Below are positions 54,467 to 62,701 of a stretch of 64,000 nucleotides of DNA, piece by piece (the stretch's first letter is position 1; every line of letters starts with the position of its first letter). Below the pieces are notes generated by a model that did no database searches, had not been told where the DNA came from, and saw only the letters and a program-made list of their open reading frames with translations. The stretch comes from Burkholderia cenocepacia. GTDB taxonomy: Bacteria > Pseudomonadota > Gammaproteobacteria > Burkholderiales > Burkholderiaceae. Location of the stretch: positions 248,001-312,000 of the forward strand of contig NZ_UAQZ01000018.1 of the NCBI RefSeq assembly GCF_900446215.1, read 5' to 3'. The position numbers and the translations under genes are program-made.

Positions 54467-54484
54467 GGAGCCCGTGCGGGCTCC
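54467..54484 (-). promoter_or_regulatory. hairpin between cobalamin riboswitch and btuC
   Basis: A perfect 8-bp stem, GGAGCCCG / CGGGCTCC, with a 2-base TG loop, lies directly 3' of the riboswitch aptamer and about 35 bases before the btuC ATG. It may be part of the expression platform. There is no T-run, so translational control is more likely than termination. Confidence 0.45.
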
Positions 54485-54690
54485 CCGTCTCGGCCGGTAT
54501 CCGGGCTGGCGGCGGTCCGGCTCGCCTTCCCGCGCGATGACGCGCAGTGGCCCGCGCCCGCGTGCGACCTGCACGCGAAACGCGCCCGAGCCGGCCTGCG
54601 TCATGCGACGCGGCCGCTTACCGTTGCGGGGGCAGCGCAGGTTGACGCGCTCGCGGAGCCCGCACCCTGCTTCCCGTTTAACCGCGCGTC
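54485..54690 (-). ncRNA. cobalamin riboswitch
   Basis: Read on the minus strand, the region has the conserved boxes in order: GGGAAGCAGGG near the 5' side, GCTGCCCCCGCAACGGTAA (54619-54637), the GCCACTG box (54546-54552), GGGAAGG just after it, and AGCCCGGATACCGGCC (54492-54507) at the 3' side. This is the adenosylcobalamin-sensing element that reduces expression when B12 is plentiful. It precedes btuC-btuD-cobT-cobS-cobC. The rest of the 445-base gene-free stretch (54433-54877) holds only the upstream promoter area and, near 54850, the start region of the divergent zapB-like gene. Confidence 0.93.
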
Positions 54691-54877
54691 CTGCGCGCGA
54701 GCACCGAGGCGGCGCCAGTTTAGGAGCCGGTCGCGCGAGCGTCAAGGAAGCGTCCGGAGACACGCGGGACGCGCCTATTCGCGGCAAGAAGCAGGGGTGT
54801 TACGACTGGAAACGTTACAGATGTCGGATTGCGCGTTATTCCGCGCTAAAATGCTGGGTCTTTAGAGGACGCAGCAA

Positions 54878-55228
54878 ATGCTCAACGAACTCGAAACCCT
54901 ATCTCAAAATATTGGCCGTCTGATTTCGCTGAACAAGCGCTATCACTCGGAACGGCTCGCGCTCGAGGAGCAGGTCGCGCAATTGCGCGCGGAAGCGGAC
55001 ACGGTCCGCGCGGAACTCGCGCAGCTGCGCGACGAACGCAATGCGCTCGCGGCCGAGCGCGACACGCTGTCGGCGAAGATCGACGACGCCCAGGTGAAAC
55101 TGAACGCGATTCTCGAAAAGCTGCCGCGCTCGAAGAGCGCGGAGCAAGCCGACAACCAGCTCGACCTGCTGGATGCGCAGGCGCGCACGGATGGCGATGA
55201 CGCGGCCAGCCACGGAGAACATGCATGA
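54878..55228 (+). CDS. ZapB-like coiled-coil protein encoded before zapA
   Basis: A 116-residue polar protein that is almost entirely helical with heptad repeats: ERLALEEQVAQLRAEADTVRAELAQLRDERNALAAERD. Such small coiled-coil proteins are encoded directly upstream of zapA in betaproteobacteria and resemble ZapB, which links ZapA to the nucleoid; function here is inferred from context. The C-terminal ~25 residues are acidic and disordered. It overlaps zapA by ATGA. A TAAAAT hexamer about 30 bases upstream is a probable -10. Confidence 0.8.
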   Translation: MLNELETLSQNIGRLISLNKRYHSERLALEEQVAQLRAEADTVRAELAQLRDERNALAAERDTLSAKIDDAQVKLNAILEKLPRSKSAEQADNQLDLLDAQARTDGDDAASHGEHA

Positions 55229-55539
55229 GCACCAAGCAGATCGAAGTCTCGATTCTCGGTCAGCCCTATCGGCTCGCCTGTTCGGCCGAGACCGAAGCGG
55301 CGCTGCTCGAAGCGGTCGCGCGCGTCGACGCCGAAATGTCGAAAATCCGCTCGAACAGCTCGGTACGCGGCACCGATCGCATCGCGGTGATGGCGGCGCT
55401 GTCGCTCGCATCGGAATTGCTGCGGCTGCAAACGAGCGTGCGGCATGGTGAAGCATTTCCGGCGGAGGAAATCCGTCGTACAATGCACCAGATGAACGAA
55501 CAACTCGGTGCGGTGCTCGCACAGCACGAGACGCAGTAA
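55225..55539 (+). CDS. zapA: cell division protein ZapA
   Basis: A 104-residue protein that crosslinks FtsZ filaments. The N-terminal part KQIEVSILGQPYRLACSAETEAALLEAVARVDAEM and the DRIAVMAALSLASELL helix match ZapA, followed by the C-terminal coiled coil. Length is normal. It is coupled to the preceding coiled-coil gene, and 6S RNA follows about 90 bases downstream, a conserved order in beta- and gammaproteobacteria. Confidence 0.94.
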   Translation: MSTKQIEVSILGQPYRLACSAETEAALLEAVARVDAEMSKIRSNSSVRGTDRIAVMAALSLASELLRLQTSVRHGEAFPAEEIRRTMHQMNEQLGAVLAQHETQ

Positions 55540-55624
55540 CGTTTCAAACGATGCGTCGATTCCCCTTGATCTCGACGGTCAACGGTGGTCAAATTGGCGC
55601 ATCGAATCACAGTTCAGTCAGCTT
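55540..55624 (+). promoter_or_regulatory. zapA-6S RNA spacer
   Basis: 85 bases between the zapA stop and the 6S RNA. No strong terminator separates them. The 6S promoter should lie here, but I see no convincing paired -35 and -10 hexamers. Confidence 0.3.
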
Positions 55625-55803
55625 CCCTGCCTGGTTCGCCAAGGTCATATATTCCTTGAACCAATGCCATGTGCACGGTTGCGGAAATTTGTAGCACGGG
55701 CGCGCGCGTCACTCTGTCTGATGTACCCGAAGTGCTGCTAACTGCGACCAATTCTGAACCTCAGGTTCAGGATGCCGGCCTAGCGGCCAAGGCGGGGGCC
55801 TAT
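55625..55803 (+). ncRNA. ssrS: 6S RNA
   Basis: A ~175-base RNA directly downstream of zapA, the conserved location. Near the 3' side AACTGCGACCAATT is followed by a TGAACC-TC-AGGTTCA hairpin, matching the 6S pattern. The ends pair through TTCGCC on the 5' side (55635-55640) and GGCGGG on the 3' side (about 55791-55796), giving the long rod with a central bubble that mimics an open promoter. It binds sigma-70 RNA polymerase holoenzyme in stationary phase. End positions are approximate. An intrinsic terminator follows directly. Confidence 0.88.
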
Positions 55804-55805
55804 CC

Positions 55806-55840
55806 AACGGCATCGGGAACTTCCGATGCCGTTTCCTTTT
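55806..55840 (+). terminator. terminator after 6S RNA
   Basis: The stem AACGGCATCGG / CCGATGCCGTT with a short GAACTT loop is followed by TCCTTTT. Confidence 0.88.
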
Positions 55841-56086
55841 GAGGGTCTGTTTGCATGCGGAACGCGCATGCGAATGCCCGAAATCGCTCGTCCCCCGAGG
55901 GGACGTCCTTGCGGGGAGCAGGCAAGAAGCGAGGAGCGCCGTTTGGCCGAGCCAAACAAGTGACGAGCGACGCCGCCATACGGGCGATTTCGGGCATTCC
56001 CGTGGATTGAATTTTTAGTTTGGGTTGCCACGAGAACGGCCGTCCTCGTGGCAACGCATGCGCGTTCCGCATGCAAACAGACCCTC
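55841..56086. repeat. 246-bp palindromic element with 32-bp perfect terminal inverted repeats
   Basis: The two ends, 55841-55872 and 56055-56086, are exact reverse complements over 32 bases (GAGGGTCTGTTTGCATGCGG... and its complement). Inside are further paired arms: AATGCCCGAAATCGC (55873-55887) with GCGATTTCGGGCATT (55984-55998), a GTCCCC-CGA-GGGGAC hairpin (55890-55904), GTTTGG-CCGAG-CCAAAC, and TTGCCACGAG / CTCGTGGCAA near the right end. No gene is visible inside and no flanking target duplication is obvious. It resembles a non-autonomous (MITE-like) or large intergenic hairpin element. The right end is 27 bases before the EVE gene ATG. Confidence 0.8.
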
Positions 56087-56113
56087 ATGCCCATTCTGCG
56101 TCGATTACGATCC

Positions 56114-56575
56114 ATGCAATACTGGCTGATGAAGTCCGAACCGGACGAAGCAAGCATCGACGATCTCGCCAACGCACCGCAGCGCTCGCTGCCGTGGACC
56201 GGCGTGCGCAACTATCAGGCGCGCAATTTCATGCGCGACACGATGAAGATCGGCGACGGCGTGCTGTTCTATCACTCGAGCTGCCCCGAGCCGGGCATCG
56301 CGGGCCTCGCCGAAGTATCGTCGACGCCCTACCCCGATCCCACGCAGTTCGATCCGAAAAGCCCCTATTACGATCCGAAATCGACGCAGGAAGCGCCACG
56401 CTGGCTGCTCGTCGACGTGCGCTTCGTGAAGAAGTCGCCGCTCGTGCCGCTCGCCGCGCTGCGCGAGCACGACGAGCTGGCCGACATGCGCGTGCTCGCC
56501 CGCGGCAACCGGCTGTCGATCACGCCGGTCACGCGGGCGGAATGGCGCTTCATCACCGAAAAGTTGATGAAGTAG
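56114..56575 (+). CDS. EVE-domain protein
   Basis: A 153-residue single EVE domain (PUA-like fold): YWLMKSEPDEASIDDL, WTGVRNYQARNFMRD, VLFYHSSCPEPGIAGLAEV and GNRLSITPVTRAEW. EVE domains bind modified nucleobases such as methylated cytosine; the natural partner here is unknown. I chose ATG 56114 (MQYWLMKSEPD), which opens the domain; an upstream ATG would read into the palindromic element. In E. coli the gene after zapA-ssrS is ygfA, so this neighbour differs. Confidence 0.93.
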   Translation: MQYWLMKSEPDEASIDDLANAPQRSLPWTGVRNYQARNFMRDTMKIGDGVLFYHSSCPEPGIAGLAEVSSTPYPDPTQFDPKSPYYDPKSTQEAPRWLLVDVRFVKKSPLVPLAALREHDELADMRVLARGNRLSITPVTRAEWRFITEKLMK

Positions 56576-56757
56576 GCCGCGCGCCAAAGGTCAAATCTGG
56601 TCAGTACACGCCGCCGCGACGGAACTCGCGGCCGGTTCGCACGGCCTAAGCAACCGCTGTCGGCCGATCGGGCCGGCTGTCGTTTTTTTCGTCGCGCGGT
56701 ACGCCCGCGTCGTGCACGCGTGATCCGCGTGTGCGCCCTCGCACAAGGAGTCCAACA

Positions 56758-57498
56758 ATGACCAAGAAATCCGCACTCGCGCTGTCGCTCGCCCTTGCCG
56801 CCGCCGTTCCCGTCGCGCTGACGCTCGCGTCGCCCGCCGCGCACGCCCAGACGGCGAACCCGCACTTTCCGGAGCCGGCGGGCGTGCTGTCGCTTTCGTC
56901 GCAGGCCAGTGCCGACGTGCCGCAGGACATCATTCACATCACGCTGTTCTACGAGCAGCAGGCCAAGGATCCGGGCAGCCTCACCGCGCAGCTGAACCAG
57001 CGCGCGGACGCGGCGCTGTCGCAGGCGAAGGGCGTGTCGGGCGTCACCGCGCATACGGGTGCGTTCTCCGTGTATCCGAGCACCGATCGCGACGGCAAGA
57101 TCTCCGCATGGCGCGGCCGCACCGAGGTCGCGCTCGAATCGCGCGATTTCGCCGCGGCGTCGAAGCTGGCAGGCCAGTTGTCGAACCTGATGCAGGTCGC
57201 GAACGTCGAGTTCTCGTTGTCGCCGGAAGCGCAGCGCGCGGCCGAGCAAAAGCTCACGACGGAAGCGATCAAGTCGTTCCGCGCCCGCGCGGACGAAGCC
57301 GCGAAGGCGTTCGGCTACAGCAGCTACACGATCCGCGACGTGAACGTCGGCAGCGGCCGCAACGTGCAGCCGTACACGCGCATGATGGCGATGGCCGCGG
57401 CGCCGATGGACAGCGCGAAGATGAGCGCGCCGATCGCGGTCGAAGGCGGCAAGGCCACCGTGTCGGTCACCGTCAACGGCTCCGTGCAGATGAAGTAA
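56758..57498 (+). CDS. SIMPL domain (DUF541) exported protein
   Basis: A 246-residue periplasmic protein. The signal peptide ends ...SPAAHAQ (about residue 30). The SIMPL domain follows, with VLSLSSQASADVPQDIIHITLFYEQQ, FSVYPSTDRDGKISAWRGRTEVALES and AAKAFGYSSYTIRDVNVG, and a final conserved strand VSVTVNGSVQ. Members have been linked to oxidative-stress resistance and outer-membrane functions; no mechanism is known. ATG 56758 has AAGGAG upstream; an ATG at 56731 would precede the signal and is less likely. A terminator follows. Confidence 0.9.
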   Translation: MTKKSALALSLALAAAVPVALTLASPAAHAQTANPHFPEPAGVLSLSSQASADVPQDIIHITLFYEQQAKDPGSLTAQLNQRADAALSQAKGVSGVTAHTGAFSVYPSTDRDGKISAWRGRTEVALESRDFAAASKLAGQLSNLMQVANVEFSLSPEAQRAAEQKLTTEAIKSFRARADEAAKAFGYSSYTIRDVNVGSGRNVQPYTRMMAMAAAPMDSAKMSAPIAVEGGKATVSVTVNGSVQMK

Positions 57499-57524
57499 CG
57501 CGCGTCGCGCAGTTGTCGGAAACG

Positions 57525-57554
57525 AAAACGCCGGCCCGAGGGCCGGCGTTTTTC
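57525..57554. terminator. bidirectional terminator between SIMPL gene and lgt
   Basis: A perfect stem, AAAACGCCGGCCC / GGGCCGGCGTTTT, with a GA loop, lies between convergent genes. Confidence 0.9.
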
Positions 57555-57621
57555 ATGTACCTCCGTGCAGCCGATGCACGCGCCGATCACGCGTGCATCG
57601 ATACCGCGTCACGTAATCACT

Positions 57622-58518
57622 TCATGCAGCCGCATTCGCGTTCGCCGCGCGGCGGCGATACGCCCAGACCATCATCGCGACCCCCGCGACGATCATCGGC
57701 AGCGACAGCCACTGCCCCATCGACAGGCCGAGCGCCAGCAGACCGAGGAAGTCGTCGGGTTCGCGCGCGAACTCGACCGTGAAGCGCGCGAGGCCATAAC
57801 CGATCAGGAACAGTGCCGATATCGCGCCCATCGGCCGCGGCTTGCGCGCGAACAGGAACAGCACGAAGAACAGTGCGATACCTTCGAGCGCGATTTCATA
57901 GAGCTGCGAAGGATGGCGCGGCAGCATCTGGTATTGCATGAACACGTCGGCGAGATGCCACTTCTCCACGAGTGCCGGGTGCTTCGGCAGCCATGCCGCA
58001 TCGTCGCGCATCGCGCCCGGGAACAGCATCGCCCACGGCGCCGTCGGATCGGTCACGCGGCCCCACAGTTCGCCGTTGATGAAGTTGCCGAGCCGCCCCG
58101 CCGCGAGCCCGGTCGGCACCATCGGCGCGACGAAATCGGTGACCTGCAGCCAGTGCCGCTTGCGCTGCCACGCGAACAGCATCATCGCGAGCGTCACGCC
58201 GAGGAAGCCGCCGTGAAACGACATGCCGCCTTCCCACACCTTGAACACGTCGAGCGGGTGCGAGAAGTAGAAATCGGCCTTGTAGAACAGCACGTAGCCG
58301 AGCCGGCCGCCGAGCACGGTGCCCAGCACGCCGTAGAACATCATGTCGTCGATGTCCTTCGCGGTCCAGCCCTGCGCCGCGACGTACGGCAGCTTCAGGC
58401 GGATCCGGCCGACGACGATCGCCGCGATGAAGCCGACGAGATACATGAGGCCGTACCAGCGCACGGCCAGCGGCCCGAGATGGATCGCAACGGGGTCGAA
58501 ATTCGGGTGAATGATCAT
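57622..58518 (-). CDS. lgt: prolipoprotein diacylglyceryl transferase
   Basis: A 298-residue inner-membrane enzyme that attaches diacylglycerol from phosphatidylglycerol to the lipobox cysteine of prolipoproteins. About seven helices are visible. Signature [16 protein letters not shown] carries the catalytic-site residues, and [22 protein letters not shown] and SFHGGFLG contain the essential His, Tyr and Glu positions. It acts on lipoproteins such as the OmpA-like and SodC-like ones encoded in this window. It converges on the SIMPL gene. Confidence 0.96.
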   Translation of the reverse strand: MIIHPNFDPVAIHLGPLAVRWYGLMYLVGFIAAIVVGRIRLKLPYVAAQGWTAKDIDDMMFYGVLGTVLGGRLGYVLFYKADFYFSHPLDVFKVWEGGMSFHGGFLGVTLAMMLFAWQRKRHWLQVTDFVAPMVPTGLAAGRLGNFINGELWGRVTDPTAPWAMLFPGAMRDDAAWLPKHPALVEKWHLADVFMQYQMLPRHPSQLYEIALEGIALFFVLFLFARKPRPMGAISALFLIGYGLARFTVEFAREPDDFLGLLALGLSMGQWLSLPMIVAGVAMMVWAYRRRAANANAAA

Positions 58519-58605
58519 GGGTTAGCGAAGAAGTTTTCGAATACGGTACGGCCGTCGCACGCGCAGCACCGCGCGTTGGACGGCGCCCGCGCGCCATCGT
58601 TCACG

Positions 58606-59520
58606 TCACGCGGCAAGACCTTGTGCGCGCACGACGTCGATGAAACCGGCGAGCACGGGGCTCACGTCGCCGGTGCGCCACACGAGCCCCGTCTCGACGA
58701 CCGGCGCAGAGCCGGCGAGCGGCCGGTAGACCACGCCGGTGCGCCGCAGGTTACGCAGCGATTGCGGCACCAGTGCGACGCCCATGCCGGCCGACACGAG
58801 GCTGACGATCGTCTGCATCTGGATCGCCTCCTGGCCGATGCGCGGGGTTGCCCCCGCCGCGCCGTAGCAGCCCGTAATGATGTCATAAAAGCCGGGCGCC
58901 AAACGGCGCGGAAAGATCACGAGCGGCAACGCGGCGACATCGGCAAGCTGCACGGGCGCGTCCTCGGGCGCATCGGACGCCCCGGCCGGCATCGCGACCA
59001 CCAGCGGCTCGCGCACGACCGGCAGGTACGACAGCCCGGCCGCGTGACGCGGCGGCACGGGCGGAATGACGAGCCCGGCGTCGATGCGCCCGGCGACGAG
59101 TTCGTCGATCTGCACGTCGCTCGTCGCTTCGGCGAGCTGCAACCGCACCTGCGGGTAGCGCGCGCCGAACGCACGCAGCAAAGACGGCAACAGCCCGTAA
59201 TCGGCGGTCGACACGAATGCGAGCGACAGCGAGCCGGCCTCCCCGCGTGCGAGCCGTCGCGCGAGCGGCGGCAGTGCATCGGCCGACGCCAGCAGCCGGT
59301 GCACGTCCGGCAACAACGCCGCGCCGACCGCCGTCAGCGCCACCGAGCGCTTGGTGCGCACGAACAGCGCGACGCCCAACGCGTCCTCGAGCGCGCGGAT
59401 CGCCTGCGACAGCGGCGGCTGCGTCATCGACAGGCGCTCGGCCGCGCGACCGAAGTGGCGCTCGTCGGCGACGGTCGCGAAATAGCGCCACTGGCGCAGG
59501 TCGGGGATCGGATCGGCCAT
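58606..59520 (-). CDS. LysR-family transcriptional regulator
   Basis: A 304-residue regulator. The N-terminal winged helix-turn-helix (about residues 8-66) is LRQWRYFATVADERHFGRAAERLSMTQPPLSQAIRALEDALG. The C-terminal periplasmic-binding-like effector domain follows. I chose ATG 59520 (MADPIPDLR); the frame further upstream is not conserved. It is divergent from ilvD with 134 bases between, and a T-N11-A inverted repeat lies in that gap, so it may regulate ilvD, its own gene, or both. Confidence 0.93.
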   Translation of the reverse strand: MADPIPDLRQWRYFATVADERHFGRAAERLSMTQPPLSQAIRALEDALGVALFVRTKRSVALTAVGAALLPDVHRLLASADALPPLARRLARGEAGSLSLAFVSTADYGLLPSLLRAFGARYPQVRLQLAEATSDVQIDELVAGRIDAGLVIPPVPPRHAAGLSYLPVVREPLVVAMPAGASDAPEDAPVQLADVAALPLVIFPRRLAPGFYDIITGCYGAAGATPRIGQEAIQMQTIVSLVSAGMGVALVPQSLRNLRRTGVVYRPLAGSAPVVETGLVWRTGDVSPVLAGFIDVVRAQGLAA

Positions 59521-59564
59521 GTTCGACTCATTCGAAAAACGACTTAATAGGCGACAAATAATAT

Positions 59565-59579
59565 ATTGGACATCCCAAT
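59565..59579. promoter_or_regulatory. LysR-type binding site between LysR gene and ilvD
   Basis: ATTGG-ACATC-CCAAT is a perfect inverted repeat of five-base arms that meets the T-N11-A rule (T59566, A59578). It lies 75 bases before the ilvD ATG and 45 bases before the regulator ATG, in an AT-rich stretch (ATAATATATTGG). Confidence 0.65.
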
Positions 59580-59654
59580 CGGGAAACTCCATGCTTGTTC
59601 GATCCGAACCGGCGCGCCCTTCAGGGTGACGCCCATACAACGATGGAGTCCCCC

Positions 59655-61328
59655 ATGTCGTACAACCGCCGCTCGAAGCACATCACGCAAGGCGTGGCCC
59701 GTTCGCCGAACCGCTCGATGTATTACGCCCTCGGCTACCAGAAGGACGATTTCGACAAACCGATGGTCGGCATCGCGAACGGCCACTCGACGATCACGCC
59801 GTGCAATTCCGGCCTGCAGCGCCTGTCGGACGCGGCCGTGGATGCCGTGAAGGCGGCCGGCGCGAATCCGCAGATCTTCGGCACGCCGACGATTTCGGAC
59901 GGCATGTCGATGGGCACCGAAGGGATGAAGTATTCGCTCGTGTCGCGCGAAGTGATCGCCGACTGCATCGAGACCTGCGTGCAGGGCCAGTGGATGGACG
60001 GCGTGGTGGTGGTCGGCGGCTGCGACAAGAACATGCCGGGCGGCATGATCGCGCTCGCGCGCCTGAACGTGCCGGGCATCTACGTGTACGGCGGCACGAT
60101 CCGCCCGGGCAACTGGAAAGGCCGCGACCTGACGATCGTGTCGTCGTTCGAGGCCGTCGGCGAATTCACCGCGGGCCGGATGTCGCAGGAGGATTTCGAA
60201 GGCGTCGAGAAGAACGCGTGCCCGACGTCGGGTTCGTGCGGCGGCATGTACACCGCGAACACGATGAGCTCGTCGTTCGAGGCGCTCGGGATGTCGCTGC
60301 TGTATTCGTCGACGATGGCGAACCCCGACCAGGAGAAAGTCGATTCGGCCGCCGAATCGGCGCGCGTGCTGGTCGAGGCGGTGAAGCGCGACCTGAAGCC
60401 GCGCGACATCATCACGAAGGAATCGATCGAGAACGCGGTGTCGCTGATCATGGCCACCGGCGGCTCGACCAATGCGGTGCTGCACTATCTCGCGATCGCG
60501 CACGCGGCCGAGGTCGACTGGACGATCGACGACTTCGAGCGCATCCGCAAGCGCGTGCCGGTGATCTGCGACCTGAAGCCGTCCGGAAAGTACGTCGCGA
60601 CCGACCTGCACCGGGCCGGCGGGATTCCGCAGGTGCTGAAGATCCTGCTCGATGCGGGGCTGCTGCACGGCGACTGCATGACGATCACCGGCCGCACGAT
60701 CGCCGACGAGCTGAAGGACGTGCCGAGCGTGCCGCGCGCGGATCAGCACGTGATCTTCCCGATCGACCGCGCGCTGTACAAGGAAGGCCACCTGGCGATC
60801 CTGAAGGGCAATCTCGCGGAAGACGGTGCGGTCGCGAAAATCACCGGCCTGAAGAACCCGGTGATCACCGGCCCGGCGCGCGTGTTCGACGACGAGCAGA
60901 GCGCGATGGATGCGATCCTCGGCGACCGGATCCGCGCGGGCGACATCCTCGTGCTGCGCTACCTGGGCCCGCAGGGCGGCCCCGGCATGCCGGAAATGCT
61001 CGCGCCGACTTCCGCGATCATCGGCAAGGGGCTCGGCGAATCGGTCGGCTTCATCACGGACGGCCGCTTCTCGGGCGGCACCTGGGGCATGGTGGTCGGC
61101 CACGTCGCGCCGGAGGCGTTCGTCGGCGGCACGATCGCGCTGGTGCAGGAAGGCGATTCGATCACGATCGACGCGCACCGGCTGCTGCTGCAACTGAACG
61201 TCGACGAGGCGGAACTCGCACGCCGCCGCGCCGCGTGGCGGCAACCGGCGCCGCGCTATACGCGCGGGGTGCTCGCCAAATTCGCGGCGCTCGCGCGGCC
61301 GGCGAACCAGGGGGCGGTCACGGGCTGA
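59655..61328 (+). CDS. ilvD: dihydroxy-acid dehydratase
   Basis: A 557-residue Fe-S enzyme converting dihydroxy-isovalerate and dihydroxy-methylvalerate to keto acids in valine, isoleucine and leucine synthesis. Cluster cysteines are Cys50 (TITPCNSG), Cys123 ([10 protein letters not shown]) and Cys195 ([10 protein letters not shown]). The C-terminal [22 protein letters not shown] and the [11 protein letters not shown] motif are complete. I chose ATG 59655 (MSYNRRSKH); an ATG at 59643 is possible. A LysR-type regulator gene is divergent. Confidence 0.96.
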   Translation: MSYNRRSKHITQGVARSPNRSMYYALGYQKDDFDKPMVGIANGHSTITPCNSGLQRLSDAAVDAVKAAGANPQIFGTPTISDGMSMGTEGMKYSLVSREVIADCIETCVQGQWMDGVVVVGGCDKNMPGGMIALARLNVPGIYVYGGTIRPGNWKGRDLTIVSSFEAVGEFTAGRMSQEDFEGVEKNACPTSGSCGGMYTANTMSSSFEALGMSLLYSSTMANPDQEKVDSAAESARVLVEAVKRDLKPRDIITKESIENAVSLIMATGGSTNAVLHYLAIAHAAEVDWTIDDFERIRKRVPVICDLKPSGKYVATDLHRAGGIPQVLKILLDAGLLHGDCMTITGRTIADELKDVPSVPRADQHVIFPIDRALYKEGHLAILKGNLAEDGAVAKITGLKNPVITGPARVFDDEQSAMDAILGDRIRAGDILVLRYLGPQGGPGMPEMLAPTSAIIGKGLGESVGFITDGRFSGGTWGMVVGHVAPEAFVGGTIALVQEGDSITIDAHRLLLQLNVDEAELARRRAAWRQPAPRYTRGVLAKFAALARPANQGAVTG

Positions 61329-61347
61329 GGCAGGGACACCATCGCAT

Positions 61348-61371
61348 GCGGCCCCGATAAACGGGGGCCGC
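61348..61371 (+). terminator. weak stem-loop after ilvD
   Basis: The stem GCGGCCCC / GGGGCCGC with a short A-rich loop lies 20 bases past the stop. There is no T-run, so it may only stabilise the 3' end. Confidence 0.4.
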
Positions 61372-61456
61372 CTGGGGAACGCGCAAAACCTGCTTCCCCT
61401 TTGCTTCTATAATGCGCGGACCATGAAGCCGGCCGTCCCCGCCGGCGGAGAACCGC

Positions 61457-61783
61457 ATGAAACAGACGATATTGCGCGTGCTGCTCGCGATGCTGCTGAC
61501 CGGCAGCGCGGCGGCGGCGCGTGCCGACCAGGCCGACGGGCTCGCCCTGGCGCAGCGCAGGAACTGCATGGCCTGCCATGCGATCGGCAAGCCGCTGATG
61601 GGCCCGGCGTTTCGCGACATCGCCGGCAAGTACGCGGCGCGTGGCGATGCCGTCGATTACCTCGCGCAATCGATCGTGAAAGGCAGCGTCGGCGTGTGGG
61701 GCAGCGTGCCGATGCCCGCCAATACGCAACTGACGAGCACCGAAGCGCACACGCTCGCGCAGTGGGTGCTGTCGGTACGCTGA
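61457..61783 (+). CDS. class I c-type cytochrome, small
   Basis: A 108-residue periplasmic electron carrier of the cytochrome c-551/552 type. A signal peptide ends ...AAARA (about residue 22). The heme-binding motif CMACH follows at about residues 36-40. The sixth ligand Met is probably in GSVPMPANTQL, with QWVLSV near the end. Its partner is not encoded nearby. GGAG precedes the ATG. It converges on the DUF2486 gene. Confidence 0.92.
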   Translation: MKQTILRVLLAMLLTGSAAAARADQADGLALAQRRNCMACHAIGKPLMGPAFRDIAGKYAARGDAVDYLAQSIVKGSVGVWGSVPMPANTQLTSTEAHTLAQWVLSVR

Positions 61784-61796
61784 ACCGGATAGCGGC

Positions 61797-61827
61797 GCGG
61801 CGCCCCCCGTCGGGTGCAGGGCGCCGC
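61797..61827. terminator. stem-loop between cytochrome gene and DUF2486 gene
   Basis: The inverted repeat GCGGCGCCC / GGGCGCCGC with a 13-base loop lies between convergent genes and has no T-run. Confidence 0.4.
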
Positions 61828-61920
61828 AAGAAGGCAGCCCTGTAACGACCGGCCAGCGCCTTCCCGGCGGCTTCACAGGCGCTTACCGCACCTGCTCCCC
61901 GTTCGCGAACGATGGCCCGT

Positions 61921-62676
61921 TCAGCCGGAATGACCGGCGCGACGACGGGCGATCTCTTCATCGACCGCATCGCGCACCCAGTCCATCACCTCGGTTTCCA
62001 GCGCGAGCGCGACTTCGCGCGTGACCTGGCCGACCAGCCAGGCCGAATGCTCGTGCAGCGCATCGCGACAACGCGCTTCGATGGCCTCGCGCCCGGCCCC
62101 GGTCAGATAATTCGTCAGGCGATTGCGCAGCCGTTCGGCGATGTGCTGTGCATCTTCCGGCGTCAGCCCGTCCGCGGCCTGCGCGTCCGGCTGCGGCGCT
62201 GCGCTCGGCAGGACCGCCTCCGGCATCGCCGTATCGGGCGCGTGCCCGGCCGCTTCGTGCGCCATCGCGGCGAACGTGGGCTGCGGCAAGTCGTCATTGA
62301 CCAGCGACGAGCGCAGCGGCGCCATCGTCGCCCCCGCCTCTTCGGCGACCACGTGCTCCGCGGCGCCGGGTTCGGCCGGCGCATCGGTCTCGCCCCCGGC
62401 GGCCGGCGTCGCCACGTCGCCCGGCAGCTCGACGGCCGGCACGTGCGGCGTCGGGACGGGTTCGACCACGACGGAATCGGGGTCGGCTTCGGTTTGACGG
62501 GAATCGGCCGGCGCGGCAGCGGCGGCGCCCGGTGCGATCACGTCGGTGAGCACCGGAATCGCCGCGCGGTCGTGCGGCGCGGCGGCGGCGGACGCGGACG
62601 AACGCGCCGACGCCGGCTTGCCCGGCACCAGCACGTCGGTCAGTGTCGGGATCGAGGATGAATCGGCTTCTGTCAC
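61921..62676 (-). CDS. DUF2486 family protein
   Basis: A 251-residue protein of a Burkholderia-type family with no known function. The N-terminus has two near-identical 11-residue motifs, IPTLTDVLVPG (9-19) and IPVLTDVIAPG (40-50). A long Ala/Pro/Glu-rich disordered centre follows, and a conserved helical C-terminus of about 75 residues (EDAQHIAERLRNRLTNYL... EVMDWVRDAVDEEIARRR). There is no signal peptide. It is the last gene after pepA and holC, starting 25 bases after the holC stop. Confidence 0.8.
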   Translation of the reverse strand: MTEADSSSIPTLTDVLVPGKPASARSSASAAAAPHDRAAIPVLTDVIAPGAAAAAPADSRQTEADPDSVVVEPVPTPHVPAVELPGDVATPAAGGETDAPAEPGAAEHVVAEEAGATMAPLRSSLVNDDLPQPTFAAMAHEAAGHAPDTAMPEAVLPSAAPQPDAQAADGLTPEDAQHIAERLRNRLTNYLTGAGREAIEARCRDALHEHSAWLVGQVTREVALALETEVMDWVRDAVDEEIARRRAGHSG

Positions 62677-62701
62677 GGGAACACTCCGTCGACGGTTGCG
62701 G

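Noticed and set aside
55840-56090. CRISPR array or insertion sequence in the palindromic region
   Set aside because: Arms are inverted rather than regularly spaced direct repeats, and no transposase or cas gene is present.
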